Shown here piece after piece: positions 36,498-45,330 of a stretch of 64,000 nucleotides of DNA. Location: NCBI RefSeq assembly GCF_016772475.1, contig NZ_CP068595.1, positions 558,001-622,000 on the forward strand, written 5' to 3'. The notes below the pieces were generated by a model. The model had not been told where the DNA came from. It saw only the letters and a list, made by a program, of their open reading frames with translations, and made no database searches. The position numbers and the translations under genes are program-made. Numbering within the stretch: the stretch's first letter is position 1; each line of letters begins with the position of its first letter. This DNA is from Paenibacillus sonchi. Lineage in GTDB: Bacteria; Bacillota; Bacilli; Paenibacillales; Paenibacillaceae.

Positions 36498-36565
36498 GTG
36501 GCCTTAAGGCCACTGAAAGGTCATCCGGTGAAGGCCGTCTCTCCACTCCCGTTCACCGGATGGCC
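36498..36565 (-). promoter_or_regulatory. two hairpins between nifH and nifD
   Basis: A perfect 16-base palindrome (GTGGCCTTAAGGCCAC, 36498-36513) lies beside a 14-bp stem (GGTCATCCGGTGAA, 36519-36532, with TTCACCGGATGGCC, 36552-36565) around a 19-base loop. No T run follows, so read-through into nifD is expected. Such a structure could protect the nifH 3' end or partly terminate, giving more NifH than NifDK. Confidence 0.7.
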
Positions 36566-36586
36566 GGGTAATCACGGCTTGCCGTC

Positions 36587-37456
<870 letters not shown>

Positions 37457-37459
37457 TCA

Positions 37460-38830
37460 TCATCCCTTCGAAATGTTTATATTTTCAAAATAAGAGCTGT
37501 ACTTCACACTTTCGAGAATCGCTTCCTGTATTCCGCCTTTGCGGACAAGCGGCAGGACCCCGGCTTTGTTCAGGCTGGCACGGGGACTATCGCCGATTCC
37601 GGAGCAGAGAAGAATGCGGCAATCACTTACAATAGAGATAATTTCTTGGAGCGTGGCGGCTTTGTCGCCGTTGCAGTCTGCTGTGCCGTGGCAGTATGCC
37701 TGTATCTTGCGGACACCGAGCAGCTGAACCTCCGCTCCATCGGTATCGTAAACCAGGAATTCCGTGGCATGCCCGAAATGCTGATTGACCTTGTCGCCGC
37801 CTCTGGTAGCCACCGCGACCCTGATCTTCGGTGCATTCTCCCGCAACAATCTCGCCTCCTTCGCTTGGACCCGTTCGCGGATCTTCACATCCAGCTCTCC
37901 TTGAAACAATGCTCTGGCTTCTGTATTGATCACCGGATCAGCCTCCATCGCTTCCAGCGGGAAGTCCCGGTTGCGGTCCTGGCCCAGCAGCCCGATGGCG
38001 TCAGCCCGGCATTGCCGGCAGTGGCGCATCACCTTCATGCCGCCCTGTCCAAGAAGCTCCTGCAGATTGTGCAGTTCCTTCGGACGGGGCGCTTTGCGCC
38101 CGTCCTTCTCATACTGGCTGCCCGGCGCGATAATCAGCGGTGTTACGTTGTGCAGTGTGGCCCCGAGCTCTTTTACTCTTTTGGACACTGCCGGTAAATG
38201 ATGATCGTTGACCCCAGGAATCATAATCGAATTCACTTTGACGAGAATCCCCAGCTTCGCCAGCAGTTCAAGCCCCCTCAGCTGGCGGCTGATCAGCAGT
38301 TCTGCGGCAGCTTTTCCTTCATAACGCACACCCTCGTCGAACACCCAGGGATAAATCGCTTGACCGACATCAGCATCGATGGCGTTGATGGTGATGGTGA
38401 CATGGCGGATGCCAAGCTCCACAATCTCATCGATATGCCGGTACAGCGTTAACCCGTTGGTGCTGAGGCAAAGGGAGACATCAGGCACATTCTTCTTCAC
38501 CCGGGCGAAGGTGTCGAACGTCTGCTCCGGATTCGCCAGCGGATCGCCGGGACCGGCAATGCCCACTACCGACAGCTGCATCAGCTGGGCGGCTACCCCT
38601 TTCACTTTGCGTTCTGCCTGCTCCGGGGTAAGCACCTCACTGACCACACCAGGCCTGCTCTCATTCACGCAGTCAAACTTGCGGTTGCAGTAATGGCACT
38701 GGATGTTGCAGGCGGGAGCTACCGGGATGTGCATCCTGGCATAAAACCGATGGGCTTCCTCGCTGTAGCAAGGGTGGCGGCTGATCTCCTCCTCTGCTTC
38801 ACTTGATATACACGGCGACGGCTGCATCAT
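37460..38830 (-). CDS. nifB: FeMo-cofactor biosynthesis radical SAM protein NifB
   Basis: Builds NifB-co, the 8Fe-9S-C core of FeMo-co. About 456 residues: radical SAM domain with the cluster motif CNIQCHYC (residues ~41-48), GIAGPGDPLANPEQTF and LSTNGLTLY, extra Cys ligands in MRHCRQCRADAIGLLGQD, and a C-terminal NifX-like domain (KIRVAVATRGGDKVNQHFGH to the end). AGGAGGTGGGAA precedes the start. It is the first nif gene, ~100 bases behind a sigma-A promoter. Confidence 0.97.
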   Translation of the reverse strand: MMQPSPCISSEAEEEISRHPCYSEEAHRFYARMHIPVAPACNIQCHYCNRKFDCVNESRPGVVSEVLTPEQAERKVKGVAAQLMQLSVVGIAGPGDPLANPEQTFDTFARVKKNVPDVSLCLSTNGLTLYRHIDEIVELGIRHVTITINAIDADVGQAIYPWVFDEGVRYEGKAAAELLISRQLRGLELLAKLGILVKVNSIMIPGVNDHHLPAVSKRVKELGATLHNVTPLIIAPGSQYEKDGRKAPRPKELHNLQELLGQGGMKVMRHCRQCRADAIGLLGQDRNRDFPLEAMEADPVINTEARALFQGELDVKIRERVQAKEARLLRENAPKIRVAVATRGGDKVNQHFGHATEFLVYDTDGAEVQLLGVRKIQAYCHGTADCNGDKAATLQEIISIVSDCRILLCSGIGDSPRASLNKAGVLPLVRKGGIQEAILESVKYSSYFENINISKG

Positions 38831-38891
38831 TTCCCACCTCCTAAAAGTGACCTGATTAATAGAGTTTATTTGTGCGGAACAATTAAACGAA

Positions 38892-38908
38892 TGTTATGTT
38901 TCCTAACA
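38892..38908 (-). promoter_or_regulatory. GlnR-type operator in the nif leader
   Basis: TGTTATGTTTCCTAACA fits the GlnR/TnrA consensus TGTNAN7TNACA exactly. It lies ~24-40 bases downstream of the predicted nif transcription start, where a bound repressor would block transcription. In Paenibacillus GlnR is known to control nif through one upstream and one downstream site. Confidence 0.85.
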
Positions 38909-38938
38909 ACAATTCGCTTGGCCGCTTTAATTAGTCTC

Positions 38939-38967
38939 ATCATATTTTCATTCCTGTACATCGTCAA
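38939..38967 (-). promoter_or_regulatory. sigma-A promoter of the nif operon
   Basis: On the minus strand TTGACG (38967-38962) and TATGAT (38944-38939) are 17 bases apart, putting the start of transcription near 38932. No NifA/sigma-54 type -24/-12 element is seen, as expected for Paenibacillus nif. Confidence 0.85.
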
Positions 38968-39026
38968 TTGTATTCAGACTTAAAAAGCCCTATTTTTCCT
39001 TATGTTTGCAGTTTCGCCATATCATA

Positions 39027-39043
39027 TGTTAAGTTATCTGACT
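39027..39043 (-). promoter_or_regulatory. candidate upstream GlnR site
   Basis: TGTTAAGTTATCTGACT matches TGTNAN7TNACA except at the last base. Its centre is ~100 bases upstream of the predicted nif start, a plausible activating site. It could instead serve the divergent riboswitch promoter, whose -35 lies 64 bases away. Confidence 0.5.
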
Positions 39044-39106
39044 TATATGTATCATGTTTCCGTTTCCATTGCAGTCAATTTCTATTGATATTTGTTCTCA
39101 CAGGCA

Positions 39107-39135
39107 TTGACAACGGCTCTTAAGTCGTATATGAT
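39107..39135 (+). promoter_or_regulatory. sigma-A promoter of the riboswitch-terC unit
   Basis: TTGACA (39107-39112) and TATGAT (39130-39135) are separated by 17 bases, close to the ideal, ~45 bases before the conserved riboswitch core. It diverges from the nif promoter. Confidence 0.85.
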
Positions 39136-39175
39136 ACTTTTAAGTCAACCATGTAACCAATCAAATTTAATATAT

Positions 39176-39330
39176 CCCGTGAAGGGGAGTAGCTGTTAGA
39201 TAAAATCGTCAATACGAGAACGTGAGGATGTTCTCCGGTTTTATCGGCAATGAACATTGTTAGCGAGACCTTTACCAATCAGGTTAGACCTTTATTCCAA
39301 AGGCTGATCTGTTTGGTAAAGGTCTTTTTT
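39176..39330 (+). ncRNA. yybP-ykoY manganese riboswitch with terminator
   Basis: The aptamer core shows the conserved halves of the yybP-ykoY family: GAAGGGGAGTAGC at 39181-39193 and TTAGCGAGACCTTTACC at 39260-39276. An 13-bp stem follows: AGACCTTTACCAA (39266-39278) with TTGGTAAAGGTCT (39313-39325), ending in a T run to 39330. The 5' arm of this terminator overlaps the aptamer's second half. Metal binding should therefore keep it from pairing and let transcription go on. The family senses Mn2+ and controls exporters such as the TerC-like gene downstream. Confidence 0.9.
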
Positions 39331-39406
39331 ATATATATTTGGTTAAAATATTGGTATCGCAGGAATTTTGTAGCCGTATTTACATTCAATTGAGGAGGAA
39401 GCAGCA

Positions 39407-40234
39407 ATGGATTGGGGATTATTATTAGAATACGGATGGGTATTACTCGTTCTCGTAGCACTGGAAGGGTTGCTCGCCGCAGATAACGCACTGGTACTGG
39501 CAATCATGGTTAAACACCTTCCTGATGAGGAACGTAAAAAAGCTTTGTTCTATGGTTTGGCCGGGGCATTCGTGTTCCGCTTCGGTTCGCTTTTCGTCAT
39601 CTCTTATCTCGTGGACATCTGGCAGGTACAAGCCATTGGCGCCATCTACCTCCTGTTCATCGCGGGGAATCACATCTTCCGGAAAGTGCTGTTTAAGAAG
39701 CCTGTTACTGAAGAGGCTGCGGAAAGCGGCACTGAGGAAGTCGTACAGAAAAAGAAATCCAGCTTCTGGTTTACAGTACTTAAGGTTGAAGTAGCGGATA
39801 TTGCGTTTGCCGTTGACTCTATCCTCGCGGCCGTTGCGCTTGCCGTCGCGCTTCCGCCAAGCGGAATGGGCAAGATCGGCGGCCTTGACGGCGGCCAGTT
39901 CCTCGTTATTTTTGCCGGCGGCTTCATTGGACTGGTCATTATGCGGTTTGCAGCCTCATTCTTCGTCAAGCTGCTCCACTCCCGTCCAGGTCTTGAAGTT
40001 GCTGCATTCTTCATCGTTGGCTGGGTCGGCGTTAAGCTGGCTGTCATCACCCTGGCTCATCCGTCACTGGGTGTCCTGTCCGAGGACTTCGCCCACAGCA
40101 CCTTGTGGAAAGCTACCTTCTATGTCGTGCTTGTCATTATTGCAGCCACCGGCTGGTTCATGAGCAGCCATAAGACAGAAGAGAATGTCGGTGAAAACCC
40201 TGTCCGCGAAGTCGATAAGCAGCTGGGCAAATAA
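39407..40234 (+). CDS. TerC-family integral membrane protein (YkoY/MeeY type)
   Basis: About 275 residues with roughly eight hydrophobic helices. The TerC signatures ALEGLLAADNALVLAIMVKHLP near the N-terminus and LKVEVADIAFAVDSILAAVALA in the middle carry the conserved acidic metal-site residues. Proteins of this family in Bacillus (YkoY, YceF) export Mn2+, also to supply secreted enzymes. A Mn-sensing riboswitch directly upstream fits. The C-terminal ~20 residues are hydrophilic. GAGGAGG lies about eight bases before the ATG. Confidence 0.92.
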   Translation: MDWGLLLEYGWVLLVLVALEGLLAADNALVLAIMVKHLPDEERKKALFYGLAGAFVFRFGSLFVISYLVDIWQVQAIGAIYLLFIAGNHIFRKVLFKKPVTEEAAESGTEEVVQKKKSSFWFTVLKVEVADIAFAVDSILAAVALAVALPPSGMGKIGGLDGGQFLVIFAGGFIGLVIMRFAASFFVKLLHSRPGLEVAAFFIVGWVGVKLAVITLAHPSLGVLSEDFAHSTLWKATFYVVLVIIAATGWFMSSHKTEENVGENPVREVDKQLGK

Positions 40235-40261
40235 ATAGCAGCTGTTCATAGCCAGCCACAT

Positions 40262-40301
40262 AAAAAGCCTGCTCCCCGCCTGATGGCGGGAGGCAGGCTT
40301 T
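40262..40301. terminator. strong bidirectional terminator
   Basis: AAAAAGCCTGCTCCCCGCC pairs with GGCGGGAGGCAGGCTTT across a four-base loop, 28 bases after the terC stop. The A run on one side and T run on the other could serve both terC and the converging SLH gene. Confidence 0.85.
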
Positions 40302-40357
40302 GCTATTGCTCATGGTGTGGAGAAAGTACTATGTTTTGATAACGTACGCCTCTTAGG

Positions 40358-42748
40358 CTACATACGCTGCCGCTGGCCAATATTCTGGTCAACTTTGCCC
40401 TGCAGCTCCACCAGCTTCATCAGGACGGTGGCAACGCCAGCTTTGGTTACATTTTGCTGCGGATTGAATTTGCCGTTGTCTCCCTGCATGAGCCCCAGCT
40501 TCACAGCCAGCGCTACCGCACCTTTGTTTTTAATAGAGGCACTGTCACTAAAGCTGCTCACCGCTGTGTCATTTTCCAGAAAAACAGAGATTTTGCTGTA
40601 TTGCAAAAAGGAGGCCAGCAGCACAGCGAGCTGTTCACGGCTAAGCTTATTGTCCGGCTGCAGCACAGTATCCTTGCTGATCCATTCGTGATTTGCGGCG
40701 AAGCTGACAGCCTTATAATATTCACTGTCCGGATTTACCCCTGCTACGGTCTTCTGTTCTGTTCCATTCGTGTACCCTTGGTAGCTGGATGTGGATGCTG
40801 TGGCAATGAAGGTAAACCAATCACCCACAGTGATTTCCTGATCCGGGTTGATTTTGCCGTCAGCATCAGGGACAAGCACACCATACTTCACCAGCTCAGT
40901 TAATGCCTGCTCGGCTGGATGGCCTTTCAGGTCAACTGCCGCAGGGGTGCCCGCATTCTGGCCGGAATAGGCGTACACTTTCACCCATTTCCCCGTAGCA
41001 GCATCCAGGACTTCGGACTGATCTTGTTCGTTGGCCGGCAGCGGGCTGTAGACCAGCTTTACTTGTGGTTCTACATATCCAATGTTGTTATAGACTCCGC
41101 CTATGCGGTTATATTGCAGCTTCATGGCATAGCGGTCTTTGTAGCTCTGCACTGCCTCGCTTTGGGATATTGCCGGGGTTGGCTGCCCCTGTATCGTTGA
41201 GAAATCCGGACCTGCTGCAGAATAGCTTACCAGCCTGCCGTAAATATCCATTGCCAGCGTTACTCCTGTATCACTTACCGGAATACCGTTATAATAGCGC
41301 ACAAATTGAAAACGGAAGCCCTTGCCGTCCGGAAGCACACTCCATGTTCCGCCATGCTCAGCCAGCTTAAGAACACTGCTGGCCTGATCATACAAACGGT
41401 TGACAAGTAATATGGCTTGCTGCTTGGCTTCGGCCTGGGTCAGCTTCTTTCCTCCGGCAGGTGCTGGCTGTGGCTTCACATCCTTGCTGCCGGTAAATTG
41501 CTCCAGCTGATACTGGTAGATTTGGCCGGTTGCCGCATCCACCTCTGCATAAGAGCTGGCTGGAAATCCGGCCATGCGTGTGTTGCTGTTATCCCTCCAG
41601 GCCAGCCTCCAGACCTTTTGCTTCGTATTCGGGTAGCCAGTGCCCAGCGATTGATTGTCCGGCTTGCGTTCTGCCGGAATGGCTACAACCTGCTGCACAA
41701 GCTTGGCAGCTTCCGCAGCGGTAATCTCCTTGCCGGTATTGGCCGCTTGAAACCGTTCCTTGGCCTGAGGCACAGCTTCATATGTTATCGGTAAGCTGGA
41801 AGCTTCAGCCCCTTCGTTGTCTATACTTTTACCGGTCTGGGCATTTATTGAATACAGCGATTGTTCCTGTGGACGCCAGCCCAGCACCCACTTCTCTATG
41901 GTGTTGTCCTTATACACCGGAATATAGTACAGGCCTACGGCAAAACCGTCCGTAAACTTCTTCTGCGCCGAGTCCAAAGAAATAGCAGGTTTGGCCGATG
42001 GATACTCTACCCCAGGGGCTGTCTTATTGAACTGGAGAACATCACCGTTGCCGTTTACAGTGATTGAGAGTACATCCGAAGCTGAAGGCAGTCCATTCTT
42101 CAGGAGCTTGAAATAGAAATTGTATTGCACCGTCCCGAAAAGGCTCCCCCCTACCGGATTCATGGCCTCATTATCCGTCAGCTGAATGTCATCAGGCCCC
42201 AGGGAAGGCGCCGCTTTGGCAATAAACTTCCGGGCCTGCTCCAGCGCATCGGCACGCGTCAATTTGGGCGGATAATAGGCATCCTGCTGCAAAAATGGAT
42301 ACGTGACATAAGTATTGATTAAATCCCCGGTAAGCGCGTCAACCTGGGTCGAAAACCCATAGCTTGTGCCGCCAATCTCATAACTCCACGAAATATTCCA
42401 GATCATCTGATTGCCGCTGGGCGGCCAGGAATTGTCCTCTCCCAGACGGACACCGGATACCGTTGCATCCTTCAGAACCGGGAACAGCTCCCTGGTCTTG
42501 GCAACGGCTTGATCCTCTGTGATTTTAGCTTTGGAAGGATCGGGGGTGACTGCGGCTTGTCCGCCAACATCCATAACTGATGGCACAGCAACCGCAGAGG
42601 CAGAGCCTGACTCGGCTGCGGCCAGTCCGCCAGGCAGCAGCAGGGAGAGAGCTACTGTAGAGATCAGCGCGGCTTTGACCGTGTGATGAACGAATGGGGA
42701 ACTGTTTTTCGTATGTTCATGTCTATCCAAAAAATTCATCCTCCTCAT
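40358..42748 (-). CDS. secreted YcdB/YcdC-domain protein with C-terminal SLH domains
   Basis: About 796 residues. A signal peptide (AALISTVALSLLLPGGLAAAE, residues ~26-46) is followed by repeated PepSY-like YcdB/YcdC units (for example DQAVAKTRELFPVLKDATVSG, RADALEQARKFIAKAAPSLG, and YNGIPVSDTGVTLAMDIYGRLVSY). The C-terminal ~170 residues contain S-layer-homology motifs (EQALTELVKYGVLVPDADGKINPDQEITVGDW, LSREQLAVLLASFL, KLGLMQGDNGKFNPQQNVTKAGVA). SLH domains bind pyruvylated cell-wall polymer, so the protein is probably surface-anchored, with its PepSY-like part facing out. The start is uncertain: GAGGAGG best serves an in-frame TTG eight bases behind it, at ~42730. Confidence 0.82.
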   Translation of the reverse strand: MRRMNFLDRHEHTKNSSPFVHHTVKAALISTVALSLLLPGGLAAAESGSASAVAVPSVMDVGGQAAVTPDPSKAKITEDQAVAKTRELFPVLKDATVSGVRLGEDNSWPPSGNQMIWNISWSYEIGGTSYGFSTQVDALTGDLINTYVTYPFLQQDAYYPPKLTRADALEQARKFIAKAAPSLGPDDIQLTDNEAMNPVGGSLFGTVQYNFYFKLLKNGLPSASDVLSITVNGNGDVLQFNKTAPGVEYPSAKPAISLDSAQKKFTDGFAVGLYYIPVYKDNTIEKWVLGWRPQEQSLYSINAQTGKSIDNEGAEASSLPITYEAVPQAKERFQAANTGKEITAAEAAKLVQQVVAIPAERKPDNQSLGTGYPNTKQKVWRLAWRDNSNTRMAGFPASSYAEVDAATGQIYQYQLEQFTGSKDVKPQPAPAGGKKLTQAEAKQQAILLVNRLYDQASSVLKLAEHGGTWSVLPDGKGFRFQFVRYYNGIPVSDTGVTLAMDIYGRLVSYSAAGPDFSTIQGQPTPAISQSEAVQSYKDRYAMKLQYNRIGGVYNNIGYVEPQVKLVYSPLPANEQDQSEVLDAATGKWVKVYAYSGQNAGTPAAVDLKGHPAEQALTELVKYGVLVPDADGKINPDQEITVGDWFTFIATASTSSYQGYTNGTEQKTVAGVNPDSEYYKAVSFAANHEWISKDTVLQPDNKLSREQLAVLLASFLQYSKISVFLENDTAVSSFSDSASIKNKGAVALAVKLGLMQGDNGKFNPQQNVTKAGVATVLMKLVELQGKVDQNIGQRQRM

Positions 42749-42832
42749 TATGCATCCATTAATCTCCTAAGTATAAAGATTCATGCTTATTTTTTCCATA
42801 TTTTATTTACGACAGGAAACTACAGGTTTACG

Positions 42833-42870
42833 CAAAAAAAGACCCCATCTGTCTATTCGGCAGAGAGGCC
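42833..42870 (-). terminator. probable terminator after the histidine kinase gene
   Basis: On the minus strand GGCCTCTCTG pairs imperfectly with CAGATGGGGTC and is followed by seven Ts, 40 bases after the kinase stop at 42911. Confidence 0.55.
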
Positions 42871-42910
42871 AGTGCTGCGGCATAACGGATGAAACATCGG
42901 CAACAGATAT

Positions 42911-44251
42911 TCAATTAGGCAGATGTACTTGGAATTCCGAGCCTGCCCCCAAAGTGCTTGTAACTGTTATTTGTCCTCCATGGGCTTCGACAATGGCTTT
43001 TACGACCGCCAGGCCAATGCCTGCTCCTCCGGTTTTACGGCTGCGCGATTTCTCTCCACGGTAGAACCGCTCAAAGATAAATGGCAATTCGTCCGCAGCA
43101 ATTCCCGCCCCTGTATCGGCAATCCTCACAGTAATCCCGGAAGGTTCTTCTATAAAGCTGATTTCTACTTGTCCTTCTTTGGTAAATTTCAGCGCGTTAT
43201 TCAAAAGATTCACGAACACCTGGACCAGGCGCTCATAGTCTCCGCTGATCCAGTGTTCCTTGTCCTCCTTCAGTGTCAAGACTACCTTCTCCAGCTCCGG
43301 CCTGCCGGCAACCGAATGAATGGAATCCCTGATCACGTCACTCAGGCACAGCCTTTCATGACGCAGCTGGATCATCGGGTTCTCCGCAGCGTTCAACTGC
43401 TCTAGATCACCGATAAGCTGAACCAGGCGCATGATTTGTGCATGGCAAATCTGGAGCCTGTCAGGCGTGGCTTTCCAGACGCCATCCTGAAATGCCTCAA
43501 TATAGCTCTGGACTGTGGTCAGAGGAGTACGCAATTCATGCGCTACATCCGCCGTAAGATTCTTCCTCAGCTTCTCCTGCTGCTGTAGGGTATCAGCGAG
43601 ATAATTAAGGGCCTGGCCGACCTCATCGATTTCCGTGTGTGTTCTGGCCGGCAGTGGAACCCGTTCCGTCAAATCCCCTTCTCTCATCTTCATTGCTATT
43701 CCCTTGATGCGCACGAGTGGCCGGCTGAGCCCTTTGGCCATATATCGGCTGTACAGATACGCCCCGCCCAGCACCAGCAGCAGCGCGCCCCATGACAGTC
43801 TGTTGAACCTCTGCAAAAAATCCCGGTTCTGCGCCTGCTCCGCTCCGCCATTCCCCCGGATTTCGAGTGTGCCCACATTCACTCCTTCCTTCTGCACCGC
43901 ATAACGGGTCGCAGCCTCATCCGGAGCAGCCGCTGACATCGGCATACCCATGTTTCCCGTATCCCAGACGAGCTTCCCCGCCGCATCAAAGAGGCGTATC
44001 GAATAATTCCGCAGCATGGCCTGATGGGCCACCCCCATCAACATGTCCCGATTCCATGAATCAGAGGAATCATAAGCCTGTTCCAGATCGGCCAGCAGGA
44101 ACCCGGCCTCTGTCCGCTGCCGGCTCTCAACATACCTTCCAAAGGAAAAGCTCATGACCAGATTTACCAGAAATAAGATGATCAGCAGGGAGCTTAGAGC
44201 AACCCCCAAATGGGACAGCAGCAGTTTGTTCCCTAGTCCGCCTCTATTCAT
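42911..44251 (-). CDS. two-component sensor histidine kinase
   Basis: About 446 residues. Two membrane helices (residues ~10-33 and ~150-168) flank a ~115-residue extracellular sensor. Then come HAMP (YMAKGLSRPLVRIKGIAMKMREGDLTERVP), HisKA with the phospho-acceptor in DVAHELRTPLTTVQSYIEAF, and HATPase (FVNLLNNALKFT, ADTGAGIAADELPFIFERFYRGE, GAGIGLAVVKAIVEAHGG). The start overlaps the end of the response-regulator gene by eight bases, so the two are one unit. The signal is unknown; the SLH/YcdB protein downstream and the secreted small protein upstream suggest an envelope function. Confidence 0.93.
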   Translation of the reverse strand: MNRGGLGNKLLLSHLGVALSSLLIILFLVNLVMSFSFGRYVESRQRTEAGFLLADLEQAYDSSDSWNRDMLMGVAHQAMLRNYSIRLFDAAGKLVWDTGNMGMPMSAAAPDEAATRYAVQKEGVNVGTLEIRGNGGAEQAQNRDFLQRFNRLSWGALLLVLGGAYLYSRYMAKGLSRPLVRIKGIAMKMREGDLTERVPLPARTHTEIDEVGQALNYLADTLQQQEKLRKNLTADVAHELRTPLTTVQSYIEAFQDGVWKATPDRLQICHAQIMRLVQLIGDLEQLNAAENPMIQLRHERLCLSDVIRDSIHSVAGRPELEKVVLTLKEDKEHWISGDYERLVQVFVNLLNNALKFTKEGQVEISFIEEPSGITVRIADTGAGIAADELPFIFERFYRGEKSRSRKTGGAGIGLAVVKAIVEAHGGQITVTSTLGAGSEFQVHLPN

Positions 44252-44951
44252 CCCGGTTCACCAAAAATTTATACCCCACCCCGAACACAGTGGCAATATA
44301 TCGGGGCCGCCTGGAATCATCGCCGATTTTTTGCCGCAGATTCTTGATATGCACATCAATCGTCCGCTCAAAGCCGTCGAAGTCATCCCCCTGGATCAGG
44401 TTCACCAGCTCATAACGGCTGAAAACCCGTTTGGGATTCCCGCTCAGGCACTCCAGCAGCTTGAATTCAAGAGGGGTCAGAGCAATTAGTGCACCTTCCA
44501 CTTTGACCTCATGCCGCTCGGCATCAATGGACAGGCTGCCGCCTCCAAAGCTCCGGGGACTCCCTTGCTCCCGGTTCAACTGGAGCCGCGTTCTCCGGAG
44601 CAGGCTGGTTATCCGGGCCAGCAGTTCCCGTGGACTGAAAGGTTTGGTAATATAATCATCTGCGCCTGTCAGCAGGCCGTTCACCAGATCATCCTCACTG
44701 CTTTTCGCGGTAAGCATAAGAATGGGAGTATTTGAGCTGCTGCGGATCAACCGGCAGACCTCTTCGCCGGCTATGTCCGGCAGCATGAGATCAAGCACCA
44801 CCAGATCAGGCTTCATCTGCTCAAAAAGCTGCAGCGCGCTGGTTCCCGTCTCAGCCTCGTATACGATATAATTGCTTTTCTCCAGATAAGCCCTGATCAC
44901 CTGAAGAATATCCTTCTCATCGTCCACCAGCAAAATGGTTGAAGTACCCAC
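44244..44951 (-). CDS. OmpR-family response regulator
   Basis: About 235 residues. The receiver domain has the acidic pair in ILLVDDEKDIL, the phosphorylated Asp in PDLVVLDLMLPDIAGEE, the Thr in PILMLTAKSSEDD and the Lys in DDYITKPFSPRELLAR. The C-terminal winged-helix domain (residues ~135-232) ends FDGFERTIDVHIKNLRQKIG and YIATVFGVGYKFL. The GTG start at 44951 lies behind GAAGGGATGG. It is paired with the histidine kinase that follows. Confidence 0.94.
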   Translation of the reverse strand: MGTSTILLVDDEKDILQVIRAYLEKSNYIVYEAETGTSALQLFEQMKPDLVVLDLMLPDIAGEEVCRLIRSSSNTPILMLTAKSSEDDLVNGLLTGADDYITKPFSPRELLARITSLLRRTRLQLNREQGSPRSFGGGSLSIDAERHEVKVEGALIALTPLEFKLLECLSGNPKRVFSRYELVNLIQGDDFDGFERTIDVHIKNLRQKIGDDSRRPRYIATVFGVGYKFLVNRDE

Positions 44952-45025
44952 ACATGACCATCCCTTCCATATATAAAAAGACAGACCCCGTCCTTGTCCG
45001 GAAGTCCATCTTCATTTTCTTTAAT

Positions 45026-45277
45026 TTAGAAATTCATCATACTTCCGCGGACAGATGTGCTGTCCATCATTCCACCCTTGCCGGTGCCTTGCTTGCTGTG
45101 GCAATTGTTCACCATATCTTTGATCTGACTGTCAGTCAGATCCGGGTGCATCTTTTTGGCAAAAGGAAGCATGTTCTCGAACCAGCTTTGTCCATTGTCT
45201 GCTTCCGCCGCATAAACACTTGTCCCGATTCCCATAACCAATACCAATGCGATGATACCTAACCAGATTTTTTTCAA
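45026..45277 (-). CDS. small secreted protein with an NCH motif
   Basis: I do not recognise the family. The TTG start at 45277 is eight bases behind AAGGAGG and gives ~83 residues. A signal peptide (KKIWLGIIALVLVMGIGTSVYAA) leads to a ~60-residue mature part. That part has WFENMLPFAKKMHPDLTDSQ, then IKDMVNNCHSKQGTGKGGMM and a Met-rich end. His, Cys and Met clustering could mean metal or heme binding, but this is speculation. It lies between the ABC permease gene and the two-component genes, all on the minus strand, so it may share their regulation. Confidence 0.7.
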   Translation of the reverse strand: MKKIWLGIIALVLVMGIGTSVYAAEADNGQSWFENMLPFAKKMHPDLTDSQIKDMVNNCHSKQGTGKGGMMDSTSVRGSMMNF

Positions 45278-45330
45278 TTTGTTCTCCTCCTTCTGTGTAT
45301 ACAGCATAACCCACAGTTGTGAAGAACTTA

